Source: Acorus gramineus (Eukaryota > Streptophyta > Magnoliopsida > Acorales > Acoraceae). From it: DNA of 64,000 bases. Shown piece after piece: positions 38,597 to 53,330 of this stretch. Where the stretch lies: NCBI GenBank assembly GCA_030737835.1, contig CM060850.1:372001-436000 (forward strand). Direction: 5' to 3'. The notes under the pieces are model-generated. The model had not been told where the DNA came from. It searched no databases and was given only the letters and a program-made list of their open reading frames with translations. The position numbers and the translations under genes are program-made. The stretch's first letter is position 1, and each line of letters opens with the position of its first letter.

Positions 38597-41335
38597 GTAG
38601 AGTTTGGAAGAGGATGCCAAGGCATGAGGCTTTGATATGTAGGTAGTGTATCTGTACAGTGAATCTTTTTTTTTTAAGTTTCATCATCTTGGACATGCTT
38701 TTGGGATGAATATGAGTTAAGTTACTTCTGGTTTGGCCTTGTCTTTGGCATTGTATGACTTCTATTTTATATTTGTGTCACCATGTTTACTATTGTGGTG
38801 ATATCAGATACCTATTTGTGGATGTGAAGTTGTTGGAAATGCAATGTTCTTGGAATGGTGATACTAGATCGAGGTGGGTCAAGCTGATTTCATGATCTTG
38901 GGAAGGTTGGTTTTTGTTCTTTTCTTTTTTATTTTTCTGACTAAATCTTGTCATTATTAAGTCTATTAGAATTGAATAATATTTTCTTAAGCAGTCTCAA
39001 TTGAAGTCTTGCTGCTCTATTTTTTTTGAAGGTATGCATTTATGTAATGAAGGATGTCTCTTTTACTTTAATGAATTGAACATACTTTATTATGTAAAGA
39101 TAAAAAATCACATATTTTATCTAGTATATACTTCATTAGAAAATAAGAATATACTTAGGGTTTCATATTATGAAATCCTGATCTTTGTAACCAATATGTT
39201 TGAGTGAATTGTTTTGTTTTTTTTTTGTGTAATTTTTTATTTTTTTCTCTTTATCTCTAATTGTGAGCAGTCAATTGATATGTTTTATTTGGATGTTGTT
39301 ACACAGTTCTTTATACAACCCTGCGTGCAGTCTCACATATGTCTAATGAGGTATATACTGCGGTAAGCGAATCATGTGAATATAGCTCACTTTTATGAAA
39401 GCATATGCTTTTCTTACATGAAAGATATACTATGAAAAAATTCAAAACTATGTGAGAAATTCACATGGGGCTGTGATTGGAACTATTCATAGTATTATCC
39501 TTTTTATTTATGTGTTTAATGTTTGTACCGAAAATAAATAAATAAACAATAAACTGTCATAGGAATTGTATGCACTCCATCACATGAACTTTGGATGGAT
39601 TAGATATTTCACACTCAACTTCATATAAATCACAGAATCAGTTGTTCCCACATTGCCTGCCAAATTGTTGTGGACATTTTTTAATGAAACAATGTTACAG
39701 GATTGCAAGCAAAGGCACCCTAAAAGGTGCTAAAGGAGGGGAGAAACACAATGTGAGCACATTTTTATTGTGTTTTAGGGGGCTGAAAGGGGACAATTTA
39801 GAGTTCCCAAATCCCAACCATATATTAAAAAAAAGGTAGAGACAAATTAGAGCTTCTAAGCATAAATCATGATGTGATTGTGATCACGTCATGTCTATTG
39901 TACATACACTTCCATTACGTATAAGGAGCTGCATTTCCCAGTATGGATGAATGAGACAGAAATCTTAAATAAAGACAAAAATAATTGATTTCAAATGATG
40001 GTTTAAAGCTCCTATCAAGTGCATATGGCAATGTCTTTAATTGGAAGGCAAGTAACCTAGCATGAGCTTTTCATGTATATATTTAGCAGAATTGAAGGTC
40101 AAACATGAATGGAAGGATCAGTTGCTTTTTTTCAAAAAAAAAAATTATGGTTACTTTACATTTAACTTCTCAAAACTGCTAACCTGACAATTTCCAACCC
40201 CACAGAAAAAGAATCTGTGAAAGGGAATTTGGTTGATTTTTTGTTATGCTTAGGTTTTAGGATTTGGCCTGCAATGGTTTGGCTATATTCAATCTTTACT
40301 GGGGCCCCATTCCAGGAATTAAGATCTCTCTCAAGTATGAATCCTATCAAACTTTATGTACACCATGGTTTTTCGTACAAAAATTTATTCAAAAGCATCT
40401 TCTTAGAAGTAATACACTCTCTGTTAACATAATATACACTTTAAGTATCTTAATATGTGAAATTATTTTTATTTTATGTTGAATGAAAAAAGAAAATCTA
40501 ATTTAAATTCAGGTGCAACAATAAAATTGAGTTTCTTCAAAAAAAAAAAAAAAACAATAAAATTGAGGGGGATGGGAAGCTGAAGAACATGAACTATCCC
40601 TAAATTTGTTATTCAAGATTCAGATATTTATTTAGACATAAAAATGAATTGTTATTCAAGTTTTACTTCGACCAAGCAACCGGACATGAGAGGGATAACT
40701 ACATTCTATTCACGTGCTCACTGAACGGGCAGGTCGAGACCCAACATGTTCAGCACGCTTATTTTATTCTGTGGACATCCAAACAGCCTCCAGTCCACCG
40801 ATGACCCACCGAGCAAAGCCGGCCCAGTCAGAAGCGGAAGATCCGCGTTGCATTTGACCACCACTTGCATTTGTTTGAGCAATTATAAAATTGATTTTAT
40901 AAAAATCTGAGTTTTAAAACTAATTAGATAAGAAACTCATCGTAACTAACATTCTTTAAACTCATGTGGGTGTTTAAAGAATGTTAGTGATTTTTGACAG
41001 GCGTATAAAAATAGAGGTGTACACCCCAGTTTGAGAGGTACAATTTGAGACACCCTTTATTAATCAACTATAAAATCGGTGTTTTAAAAATTGGATCCGC
41101 TGAAGAGATTGATATGAATTCTTGTATGATTAATCATACAAAGAATTATTAGTTTTTAAAATGTATTGATTAACTTGCTGGCTGAACTAAAGATTTTTGA
41201 GAATGAAACAACTAATTGTTTGAACCGGTGTGTGTTTAAATTATCCATCATCATTTCTACTACAAGAGACACATATAAAACCACGTTTTCATCTTTTATA
41301 AATATGTATTTATATTTTATTTAAAATTAATAAAA
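38597..41335. other. Intergenic region, no gene recognised
   Basis: AT-rich sequence with short open frames that match nothing known to me. A perfect 17-bp inverted repeat (ACTAACATTCTTTAAAC) occurs at 40,945-40,961 and 40,972-40,988. A GC-richer patch at about 40,690-40,860 carries no frame I can support. Confidence 0.45.
40945..40988. repeat. Perfect 17-bp hairpin
   Basis: ACTAACATTCTTTAAAC (40945-40961) is followed after 10 bases by its exact reverse complement (40972-40988). It could be a short MITE remnant. It is too short for a typical miRNA precursor and has no T run to act as a pol III stop. Confidence 0.6.
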
Positions 41336-42000
41336 AAATAATAATTTCATCGTTATGTTTTCAACTAAATAATTAATAAATAAATAAATAAATATTATGA
41401 TAGAATTAATTATCTATAAAAAAAAACTCTAGTAAATTCCAGAGAAGAGCAGTCTCGCCCATAAAAATATCTCGGCACCCCTTTCTCAACGGCCCATTTC
41501 CGGGAAACGATGATTTCCCACCGCGCACTTATCCCCGTATAAATTCTCCCCAAACACCACCTGTTGTTCACTTCCTACCCTTATTTTTTGAGGCCTCTCA
41601 GAAAATAAAAACCCAATAATGTCTCTCACCGAAATCATCTCCCCGTTTTTATTCATAACCAATCAAATAATAATAATTTCATTGTTATGTTTCCAACTAA
41701 ATAATTAAAAAATAAATAAATAAATATTATGATAGAATTAATTATCTATCAAAAAAAAAAAAAAAACCAAAAAAAACTCTAGTAAATTCCAGAGAAGAGC
41801 AGTCTCGCCCATAAAAATATCTCGGCACCCCTTTCTCAACGGCCCATTTCCGGGAAACGATGATTTCCCACCGCGCACTTATCCCCGTATAAATTCTCCC
41901 CAAACACCACCTGTTGTTCACTTCCTACCCTTATTTTTTGAGGCCTCTCAGAAAATAAAAACCCAATAATGTCTCTCACCGAAATCATCTCCCCGTTTTT
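41336..42000 (+). repeat. Tandem duplication of the BPS1-like promoter, 5' UTR and first codons
   Basis: A unit of about 315-333 bases occurs twice. Copy 1 runs from about 41,336 to 41,650 and copy 2 from about 41,668 to 42,000. The left parts are offset by 332 bases and the right parts by 350, because copy 2 carries a longer A run near 41,750-41,777. Both copies include the TATA-like TATAAATTC (about 41,538 and 41,888), an identical leader, and ATGTCTCTCACCG (41,619 and 41,969). Copy 1 ends right after codon 11, so it leaves a small open frame without a gene body. Near identity implies a recent event. Confidence 0.9.
41885..41900 (+). promoter_or_regulatory. TATA box of the BPS1-like gene (proximal copy)
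   Basis: GTATAAATTC lies about 80 bases upstream of the start codon at 41,969, a normal spacing for a plant TATA box with a 45-50 base leader. The same element is repeated 350 bases upstream. Confidence 0.55.
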
Positions 42001-42895
42001 CCCCACTTTCCCCTCCAAAAAATCGCCGCCTTCGAAGAATCTCGCCCTCCTCGCCGACGCCTTCGAAGGTTCCCTCCTCCGCCACATCGAGACACTGATC
42101 TCCACCGTAAGTGCCGGAGATTCCCCGTCGCTCGGCCTCTCCTGGCTCTCTAAGGCCGTCGACGTCCTTTCTTCCGTCCACGTCGACGCCGGGACCCTGG
42201 TCTCCGACCCCTCCGTCTCCGGCTCTGATGCCTCCCTCAATTCGTACCTCGACGAGTCCGTCAAACTCCTCGACTTCTGCAACTTGATCACGGCCGAGAT
42301 CGGGTCGCTCGACCGCCGCCTCCTCCTGATCCGCTTCGCCGTTCACTTGCTCTCCTCCGGCGCCGGAGGGGAGAAGCTCCGCCGTGCGAGGGATTCGATC
42401 GATGAGTGGGAGAAGAAGTCCTCGCCGATCCACCCCTCGGATCTGGCGCCACGTGGCAAGGCTCGGAAGCCCGTCCACCGCGCGATCTACGCCACCGGAG
42501 CCGTATCGGCGCTCATAGCCAGTTCTCTCTCCGCCGCTCTTGGCGGCGAATTATCGGAGGAGTTGAGAAAAGTCGCCGTCTCCGGTGAGTATCCTTGGGT
42601 GGATGCGTTTCGCTGCCTCGAGTCGGCGATCGGCGGCGAGAAAAGGAGGTCGGTCGGGGAGGTCGTCCGCCTGGACATCGCCGTGAGAGCTCTCGCTGAC
42701 GTCATCGATAAAGTCGGGGAGACGGAGACGGATGTGTTGACTAACGCCGTTAGTGATGTGGGGAGGGCCACCAAGGAGATGACTGACGGATTGGAACGGT
42801 TGACTAACGCCGTTAACGGATTGTTTCGTTCCGTCTTGGTTTCTAGAAATCTGGTGCTGCAAAAATTCCGGTTATGCCCACAGAAATGTAAATAG
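41969..42895 (+). CDS. BPS1-like protein (BYPASS1 family)
   Basis: A single exon of 308 residues, GC-rich, starts MSLTEIISPFFPTFPSKK. The blocks LADAFEGSLLRHIETLIST, LSWLSKAVDVLSSVHVDAG and LDESVKLLDFCNLITAEIG, then a leucine-rich LLLIRFAVHLLSS, follow the order seen in BPS1 from memory. The C-terminus (EMTDGLERLTNAVNGLFRSV) also fits. Arabidopsis BPS1 prevents constitutive production of a root-derived mobile signal that arrests shoot growth; its biochemistry is unresolved. A weakly hydrophobic stretch (YATGAVSALIASSLSAALGG, about 171-190) sits where the family has a similar segment. The protein is slightly shorter than BPS1 (about 350). Lack of introns matches many family members. A truncated upstream duplicate of its promoter and start lies 350 bases away. 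Confidence 0.8.
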   Translation: MSLTEIISPFFPTFPSKKSPPSKNLALLADAFEGSLLRHIETLISTVSAGDSPSLGLSWLSKAVDVLSSVHVDAGTLVSDPSVSGSDASLNSYLDESVKLLDFCNLITAEIGSLDRRLLLIRFAVHLLSSGAGGEKLRRARDSIDEWEKKSSPIHPSDLAPRGKARKPVHRAIYATGAVSALIASSLSAALGGELSEELRKVAVSGEYPWVDAFRCLESAIGGEKRRSVGEVVRLDIAVRALADVIDKVGETETDVLTNAVSDVGRATKEMTDGLERLTNAVNGLFRSVLVSRNLVLQKFRLCPQKCK

Positions 42896-45000
42896 TGTCC
42901 AATAAAATAAATGAATGAAATCTTCTTTTTTTTTTTTTATACACATTAAAAAATGTGATAGCAATGTATTTGTTTGGGTGGCTTTTTCGTGTACCTTCGG
43001 AGTTGCTATTTGTGAAGTCATAGCCGTCTATTTGGAAATTGTTGATGGGACCTTATGTTGCGTGCAGTGCATCATAAACAATGTCTAGGTGAGATAATGA
43101 CTTGTTGTGACATAAGATATAAATGGTAATATATACATATTTATCTCTGGATCGGATATATTCATGTGATATGGACACCTCGCACAATCATGAATCATTA
43201 CAATGAAGATGGTTATCCAACATGTTTCTTGACGATTATTCAAAAGAATTTTTTACGTGATTGGAACAAATAGACGAAAATAATCTTTTCAGTTCGATCA
43301 TAAGATTAGTTACGGGGATCCCTTCAATAAAAAATAAAAAAAAAGATGATTGTCCAATCCGTGTTTAACGCGGTGGTGATAGACACTCCATGTCATACAT
43401 GGAATGAAGGTTCGATGTATTTGTGTGGGATATGCCCTAAGTTTATGTCGTTCAGTTCAGACCTTTTATACAAAAAAAAAAAAAAAAAAGAGAGAGAGAC
43501 AATCAAGATGATTTTCTTATTGTGTTTAACTGAACACTTGATGAGTTCAGGGGAATTTGGTAATTTACAAAATCATCATAAATTGAACTGAATTGAACCA
43601 TGATAAGAAATTATGAGATAATTGTATGAATTGAACAACTCATAAATCCTAAGTTCAATTCATTTCCAAGGCAGTGTAGGCTCAAAAATTAACTCACAAC
43701 ATGATTTGTTTTTTTTTTTTACTAGAGTTATGAGTTTATTTTACATAGGTCTCCGATTCGCTAGTTTGATGTATATGTTGGCAAGTGATTGTGTAATCGA
43801 TATTCTTCTAATAAAGATTTGTTGTCAAAAAAACAAGCTTGTGAGTTAAACTAAACAAGATGGCATAGAAATAAAATTTTAGGTTTAAATAAACCGAAAA
43901 ATTAATGTGCATGCAAACATATTTATTTAAATTGAAGGAACATACAAATAAAAATTTGCATGCAAACATAAATAGAAACACATTTTCATTGGTAACTTGA
44001 TTAATACCGCGAGGTTATGTTCTATTTCCATGTTCACTATCATGATGGTCAATATCAGTCTATTCCGTTGAAGCAGGCCTAGGAAAAATAACCATACCAA
44101 TTAGAGAATGATGCAAATTAGGTGATCGCGTGATACTGAAATAATTGGACCATCAGTAATGTAAATTTTTCATATCGTTCTAATATGTAAAATTTTTCAT
44201 AAGTACATATTTTAAGAATGACATATGTCTATCAAATAATTAAATTTTTTTCATTAATTAAAAAATTATTGATAGAATTTTCAATAATACAATTTAATAG
44301 ACACGTGTCTATTCAAACACATACTGAATGGGATTTTTATTAACACGTACTGATATGAAATTTTTATATAAAAAATAATTCATGAAATAAGAAAACATAT
44401 TTAGCAACAGACATGAATAAAAATCAATAATCTTATAATTCCACAAAATTGATGTGGATGCATATTTTGCGGTGGACATCAATTTTGATCAAATTATTTC
44501 ATTTAAGTTATTTAAATAATCAATTTCATCGTATGTTAGATTTATTTGTAGGATATCAAAATAAATTATTTAATGTTTGGTTAATATATTCTATTATTAG
44601 TAAAGTAATCAGAATATATAGCCTCATGACATGTTATTGAAGTTTGTCAGTTTTTATTATCTCAAGACCTTGACATATAGATTATGCTGCGTTGTAGTCG
44701 GGTCTCACTTTTTTTTCCTTTTAAAAATTAAAAATATTGAACATAAATTAAAAACAATTCCCAGGAGGAAAAGAAGACTGAACCCAACCGAGCCGAGTCC
44801 AGACCGTCGTTTTGATCTTCCAATCTTCTCTGGTTTGTCTCCTCCTCCTCCATCGAAAAACCCTAATGAAAGTATGATATTGGCAATTTGTCAATGTCTT
44901 AGAAAGATTTACTATTAAAAGCATGAGCTAACTCCCTTTTAAAATACAAATGGTGTCACTGGGGCCAAAATGCATTACCCTTTATTTTTTATTTTTCGTT
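42896..45000. other. Intergenic region, nothing recognised
   Basis: AT-rich, with no exon-like segments. Around 44,765-44,870 a short GC/CT-rich stretch ending in AAAAACCCTAATG looks like an isolated 5' leader with a telo box. No open frame of note follows. Confidence 0.4.
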
Positions 45001-45011
45001 GAAAGAATAAT

Positions 45012-45090
45012 CACGTGCGCCAAGCACGTGAGATGTATCCACGGGAACACAGGATCATGGGCCGGATTTAAGCCAGGCCCAAACAAAAAG
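45012..45090 (+). promoter_or_regulatory. G-box pair and TGGGC motifs upstream of the RPT3-like start
   Basis: Two CACGTG G-boxes lie at 45,012-45,017 and 45,025-45,030. TGGGC at 45,058-45,062 and its complement GCCCA near 45,078 follow. TGGGC has been described as the core of the proteasome-related cis element bound by NAC factors in Arabidopsis, so a proteasome-type promoter appears to drive the chimeric locus. Use of these sites is inferred. Confidence 0.5.
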
Positions 45091-45181
45091 CCTCAACCCG
45101 GTCATTACACCGCCTAAAACCCATCCATAAAAGCACGCAGAGAGCCCCTGTTGAGGTCTCTCTCTCTCTCTAAACCTAACA

Positions 45182-49140
<3,959 letters not shown>

Positions 49141-49538
49141 TCGAACGATAATTTTATATTTTTGAAATTTTTGTAAAATTCAATTCGAATAAGGGGTTTC
49201 CTTCATTTTTGGATGCCTTTTGTTTTCTTTTTTCTTTTTTTTTCCTCATTGATGCGGGGGCTGTGTAATAATTTGTCATCCTGAGTTAGGATAAATTTTC
49301 ACCTGTGACGGGCTGTTTGTATGCTTTTCACTGGTGACTTATTTTGCAATGAATCACACAATGTAGAAGGTGCCCTCTGAAATTATTATTGATACACAAA
49401 TGTTCTCTCTATGAAGATGTTCTTCCAAAATCGAAATATTTTCCCAAGTTTAACCAAGGATGTGTTTGGTTGAAATTGTAAACCATGAAGGCTAGGTCCT
49501 CAACATTGGGTCGGTTTTTCCTTCATCGGATTTTATTT

Positions 49539-49771
49539 TATTTTTTTGGTACAGAAAGCTAAATAGGGTTATAGTCCCGAATACAACAACATTCTCTGAC
49601 TACTAAGTAGATGGAACCAATAGGAGTCTTATAGAGCACAATGAGCTAAGTCCCATAAAACACAGCCCATAGGGCTGTGAAGAGAACCACATATTTACCT
49701 GTTAACAAATGGGATTGATCATCTGTCAATACGGGGTGTCACTCAACCACTGCACTAGGCGGCGGGACATC
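49539..49771 (-). mobile_element. tRNA-derived SINE
   Basis: On the minus strand it starts GCCGCCTAGTGCAGTGGTTG (A-box region), with a B-box-like GATCAATCCC about 35 bases on. It ends TTTCTGTACC plus a short A tail. The flanks share ATTTTATTT (49,530-49,538 and 49,772-49,780). The TGTACC-A(n) end resembles the CTACC-A(n) end of the SINE at 31,190, so the two may be related families. Confidence 0.7.
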
Positions 49772-50060
49772 ATTTTATTTGATTGTAACAAAGAAACATC
49801 ATTGTGATTTGTAATGATGTTTCTAAGTGGTGGAATCATTTAAGATGTTTATTTATTCAACCATATCAAAATCACAAGATCTATAAAAAAAAAATCATAT
49901 GATAAAAGTAAATTATTTTTAAAAAAAATGTAATAATAACTCTATCTATGAAAATTCCTGGAGTCTAATTTTTAAGGGTAAAAGTGTAAAAGTGATTATG
50001 TGATAGTCTTCTTCTAGACTCCGTTTTTTAAGGGTTTGGTGTGTTTTTGAATTTGTTGAT

Positions 50061-51626
50061 CAGGCCCGACCTGAGCATAGATTGCGTAGGCCATCGTCTA
50101 GGCCCCCACCTCAAATAGGGCGCCAAATCTAGGGGGAAAAAATTGAAAAAAAAATTAATTTCATTCATTTTCTTTAAGAAATAATTTTTTAAAGAAAATT
50201 AATTTTAAATTAACGTTTAATTTATTTATTATTTACAAAATTGATCATTTCTTTGCTTCATTAATTTTATTTTTAAAAATTCTTTATTTCATTAATATGC
50301 ATCCCACATCATCAACTTAGATTTAATTGAAAGTTAATTTTGTTTTCTCTATGTTTCATCACTTTTGCATTAATTTTAAAAAACTTTGTAAATATTTCCT
50401 TATTTTGATTTCCTTTTATATTTAGTTAATATTTATTGAATTTGTTCATATTTTATAGGATTTGTTTTGTTAATATTATAAGGATTCTTTTTAACAAATC
50501 AATAAGTTAAAATGAATCCCAAGATTTAAGAACTTGTTGTTTACTTGTACTTTTAAAACAAAAAATCTGATATGGTATTATATTTTTCGATGAGTTTTTA
50601 TTTTTTTATTTCTTTTTTGTTTTGGTTTTTTCTTTCATCTGTTTTTCGATTTTTATGAAACCGAGTTTTTTTTCTTTGTATTATTTCATTTGCATGTTTT
50701 GTTTTTTACCTTTGTGACTATCGTAGGAAACACATTTTTTGTTCTAAAAATACAAAAGATTGAGTATTGAAACATTATTGACACAAATTTGACCTGCCAC
50801 ATGTTTGAAAGAAAATAAAATAAAAGGATAGGATTGATTGCCAAAAATTTTGAGAAACTATTTATTTATTTATTTTAAATTATGTAATACTCATTAATAG
50901 TTTTTGTATAGATATATTAGGCCATCTCCAGCCCTTACTCAAACATATACCCAAAGTTCACTTAAAATTTGAGTAAAAGCTGATATGATGTGTTTCCAAC
51001 AATCCAACCATCATTTTTTGTTTTACTCAAATCATTTAAAAAATTCACATCCTCTTCTAATTATTTCCCATAAACATTTTCAAAGTATTTTCCCCAAACA
51101 TTTTTACTACTCAATTTTTCTTCCCTTCAAGATATTTAAATTTAAAAATTATTATCATCCAATTTTTTGAAAAAAAAAAGTTAAAAATAATATATTTTTT
51201 TTGGAGTGAATATAAGAAATAAAAAATCAAAGATGAGACTTAAGAAAGAAGACTAAATTATTTTTTTTAAGGTTTAAAGAGGCGAAAATTTTGGGGGTGG
51301 GAATGCATCTAATATAATTCAACTAAGGGTGGAGTTGAAGGGAAAAAAATGCCACATTTGAAAGAAAATGTGAAAATAAAGGAAAAAAATAATGTGTTAA
51401 AAATTTGAGTAAAGATTCGAGTCTCCCTTGATTAGGGTAAATGTTTGAGTAAAAGCTTAATTTTGTATGGGTATGGATAAATTATTGGAAAGGGTTTTTG
51501 ATAACTTTTATTTAAATTTGAATTTGAGTAAATGTTTGAGTATAGGATTGGAGATGCTCTTAGAGCCTTGTATCAAAAATTTGCCTAGGCCCCCCTTAAA
51601 AATCACGAATCTCAAGGCTGACCCTA
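50061..51626. mobile_element. Non-autonomous hAT-like element
   Basis: The left end CAGGCCCGACCTGAG and the right end (reverse complement AGGGTCAGCCTTGAG) match at most positions and resemble the CAGGGCCGGCCCTGA type of plant hAT termini. The flanks are near-identical 8-mers, TTGTTGAT (50,053-50,060) and TTGTTGGA (51,627-51,634), as expected for the 8-bp target duplication of hAT elements. No transposase frame remains. A Harbinger-type MITE is inserted inside, so the original element was about 0.92 kb. Confidence 0.65.
50920..51559. mobile_element. PIF/Harbinger-type MITE nested in the hAT-like element
   Basis: The ends are GGCCATCTCCAGCCC on the left and, in reverse complement, GAGCATCTCCAATCC on the right. 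Both are followed inwards by TACTCAAA-like sequence. It is flanked by TTA on both sides (50,917-50,919 and 51,560-51,562), the 3-bp target duplication of Harbinger elements. The GAGCATCTCCA-type terminus is common in plants. It is non-coding and about 640 bp long. Confidence 0.72.
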
Positions 51627-52319
51627 TTGTTGGATAATTGAGTTTTTCAAACCCGTTTCTAAATTAAACAAAAAAAACAGACCGCTTACTTAAAAGCTTA
51701 AAAACTGTACGTAATTTTTTTGTAAAATAAAAATAAAAAAATATTTTTTTCATAATTAGTGGAGAAGTAACTTTCAACAAACTTTTGGTATCAGGGGCGG
51801 GCCCAACATTTGGCTATGCTCTAGCCTCACTACCCTGTAACCCTGCCAAGATTTTGTTAACAAAAAATAAAAAAAAAAAAGCAAAATACCAACCCAGTCC
51901 AATTTTGTTAGAAAACTCCAATACAACTCAGCCCAGATTTTGTTAGAAAAACCCAGAATATTTTTGCTATGTAAACCTAAAAATACTCTAACTAAGTGAA
52001 TTAATTTTTTTTTAATTGAAATGACAAAACAGGCTCTACTCTCTAGTCATTGCAATGCTCAACTACAATAATGCCCTGTTTATATAGCTTTTTTTTTTAT
52101 TTCTCTCTAATATTTTTTTAATAGACTTTAATTATGATTTTCTTTTATTTATATAAAATTCTACTTATAACTATATTTTTATTTCGAATATAGTATTTGA
52201 TTATGGGCTTTTGTTTTGATCTATTTGTTTTGTGTCGTTTAATCTTTTGAATTAATATATTTAATAAAAAAAATTATCAAACACAAAGTGTCTGTTTGAG
52301 AAGAAACAAACTATTATGA

Positions 52320-53302
52320 GGTTTATACCTATTCCAGAAAGGGCACGTCTGTCCCCACACACTATTTACCTAATAACATCAACTAAAAAAATAAAAAACA
52401 CATATATAAATTTAATTTGAATATCGCTAATCCCACAAACCATTTGACGGTCGACTTGTCAACATTCCTGTATAACAATCGACAGTTGGTCTGTCAACCT
52501 TTATTTAATAATTTCAAAAGTCACTTTATCAACCTTACTTTACAACATCCGACAGTTTCCCCGTCAACCTTCCTTTACAAACTTCGACAGCAACTTTCTC
52601 AACCTTTATTTACAACTTCTGACAGTTGGTCTGTCGACCTGAGAGGAATTGTTCGACCTTTGCAGTGTAAAATTAAAAAAAAAAAAACTTAAGACGCATT
52701 TGACCACATTCAACATTCAATGTACATCAAAATATCAACACATTTACATTATATTCAACATTCACATTACAATCACCACATGACTACTAATAAAAATACT
52801 TGAACAAGAAGCAACAACTAATTCTTTCAACCTCCTTGTTTTTCATACAAAGCTATTGTAGAAAATCAAAGCTAATTAATCTAATCCGCATGCTCTAATC
52901 TAAAACTAAAATCCCACCTTAAATAGGCAATTTTTTAAAAACTACATCTATCTCAAAATCCTCACTTCCTAGGTTTTTTTTTAAATCTTACAACTAAATA
53001 ACCATACCCATTAACCCAATCCTCACAAAGACATAAACAATTGATGATTTTATTTTATATTTAATATTGAATGTGGTCAAATGTGTCTTAGGTTTTCTTT
53101 TAAAAAAACACTGTTAAATTCGAAGGTTGTAAAGAAAAGTTACCAGATATTAGATATTTTATCGATGGTTGTAAAGGAAGGTTGACAGAGTTTCTGTCGA
53201 AGTTTGTAAAGTAAGGTTGATAGGGACACTGTCGAAAGTTGTAAAAGAAGGTTAAAAAATGGTTGGTGGGAGTAGACGTGCCCTTCTAGGAATATATAAC
53301 TT
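52320..53302. mobile_element. Long-terminal-inverted-repeat element with minisatellite arms
   Basis: The outer ends pair over tens of bases: AGAAAGGGCACGTCTGTCCC near 52,336 and its counterpart AAGGGCACGTCTACTCCC read backwards from about 53,288. Inner arms pair as well: ACGCATTTGACCACATTCAA near 52,696 against the complement of a block at 53,070-53,090. The left arm (52,437-52,660) contains about six imperfect units of roughly 35 bp with the core GACAGTTGGTCTGTC and CAACCTT. The right arm (53,106-53,262) has the same repeats inverted. There is no coding frame. The family is uncertain (Mutator-like is possible). Confidence 0.7.
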
Positions 53303-53330
53303 TATCAATGGAATATGTAATTTTTTGTTT

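Larger units (their letters stand above)
49141..53330. other. Gene-free, transposon-rich stretch (first part)
   Basis: After the E2 stop codon and its 3' UTR the DNA holds only mobile elements and AT-rich filler. The elements are a SINE (49,539), a hAT-like element (50,061) containing a Harbinger MITE (50,920), and a long-inverted-repeat element (52,320). Around 51,793 a phrase beginning ATCAGGGGCGGGCCCA resembles a hAT terminus, but I find no partner end. Confidence 0.5.

Noticed and set aside
52437-52660. A CRISPR-like array of regularly spaced repeats
   Set aside because: The units are adjacent and imperfect with no unique spacers, they recur inverted in the other arm, and the genome is eukaryotic.
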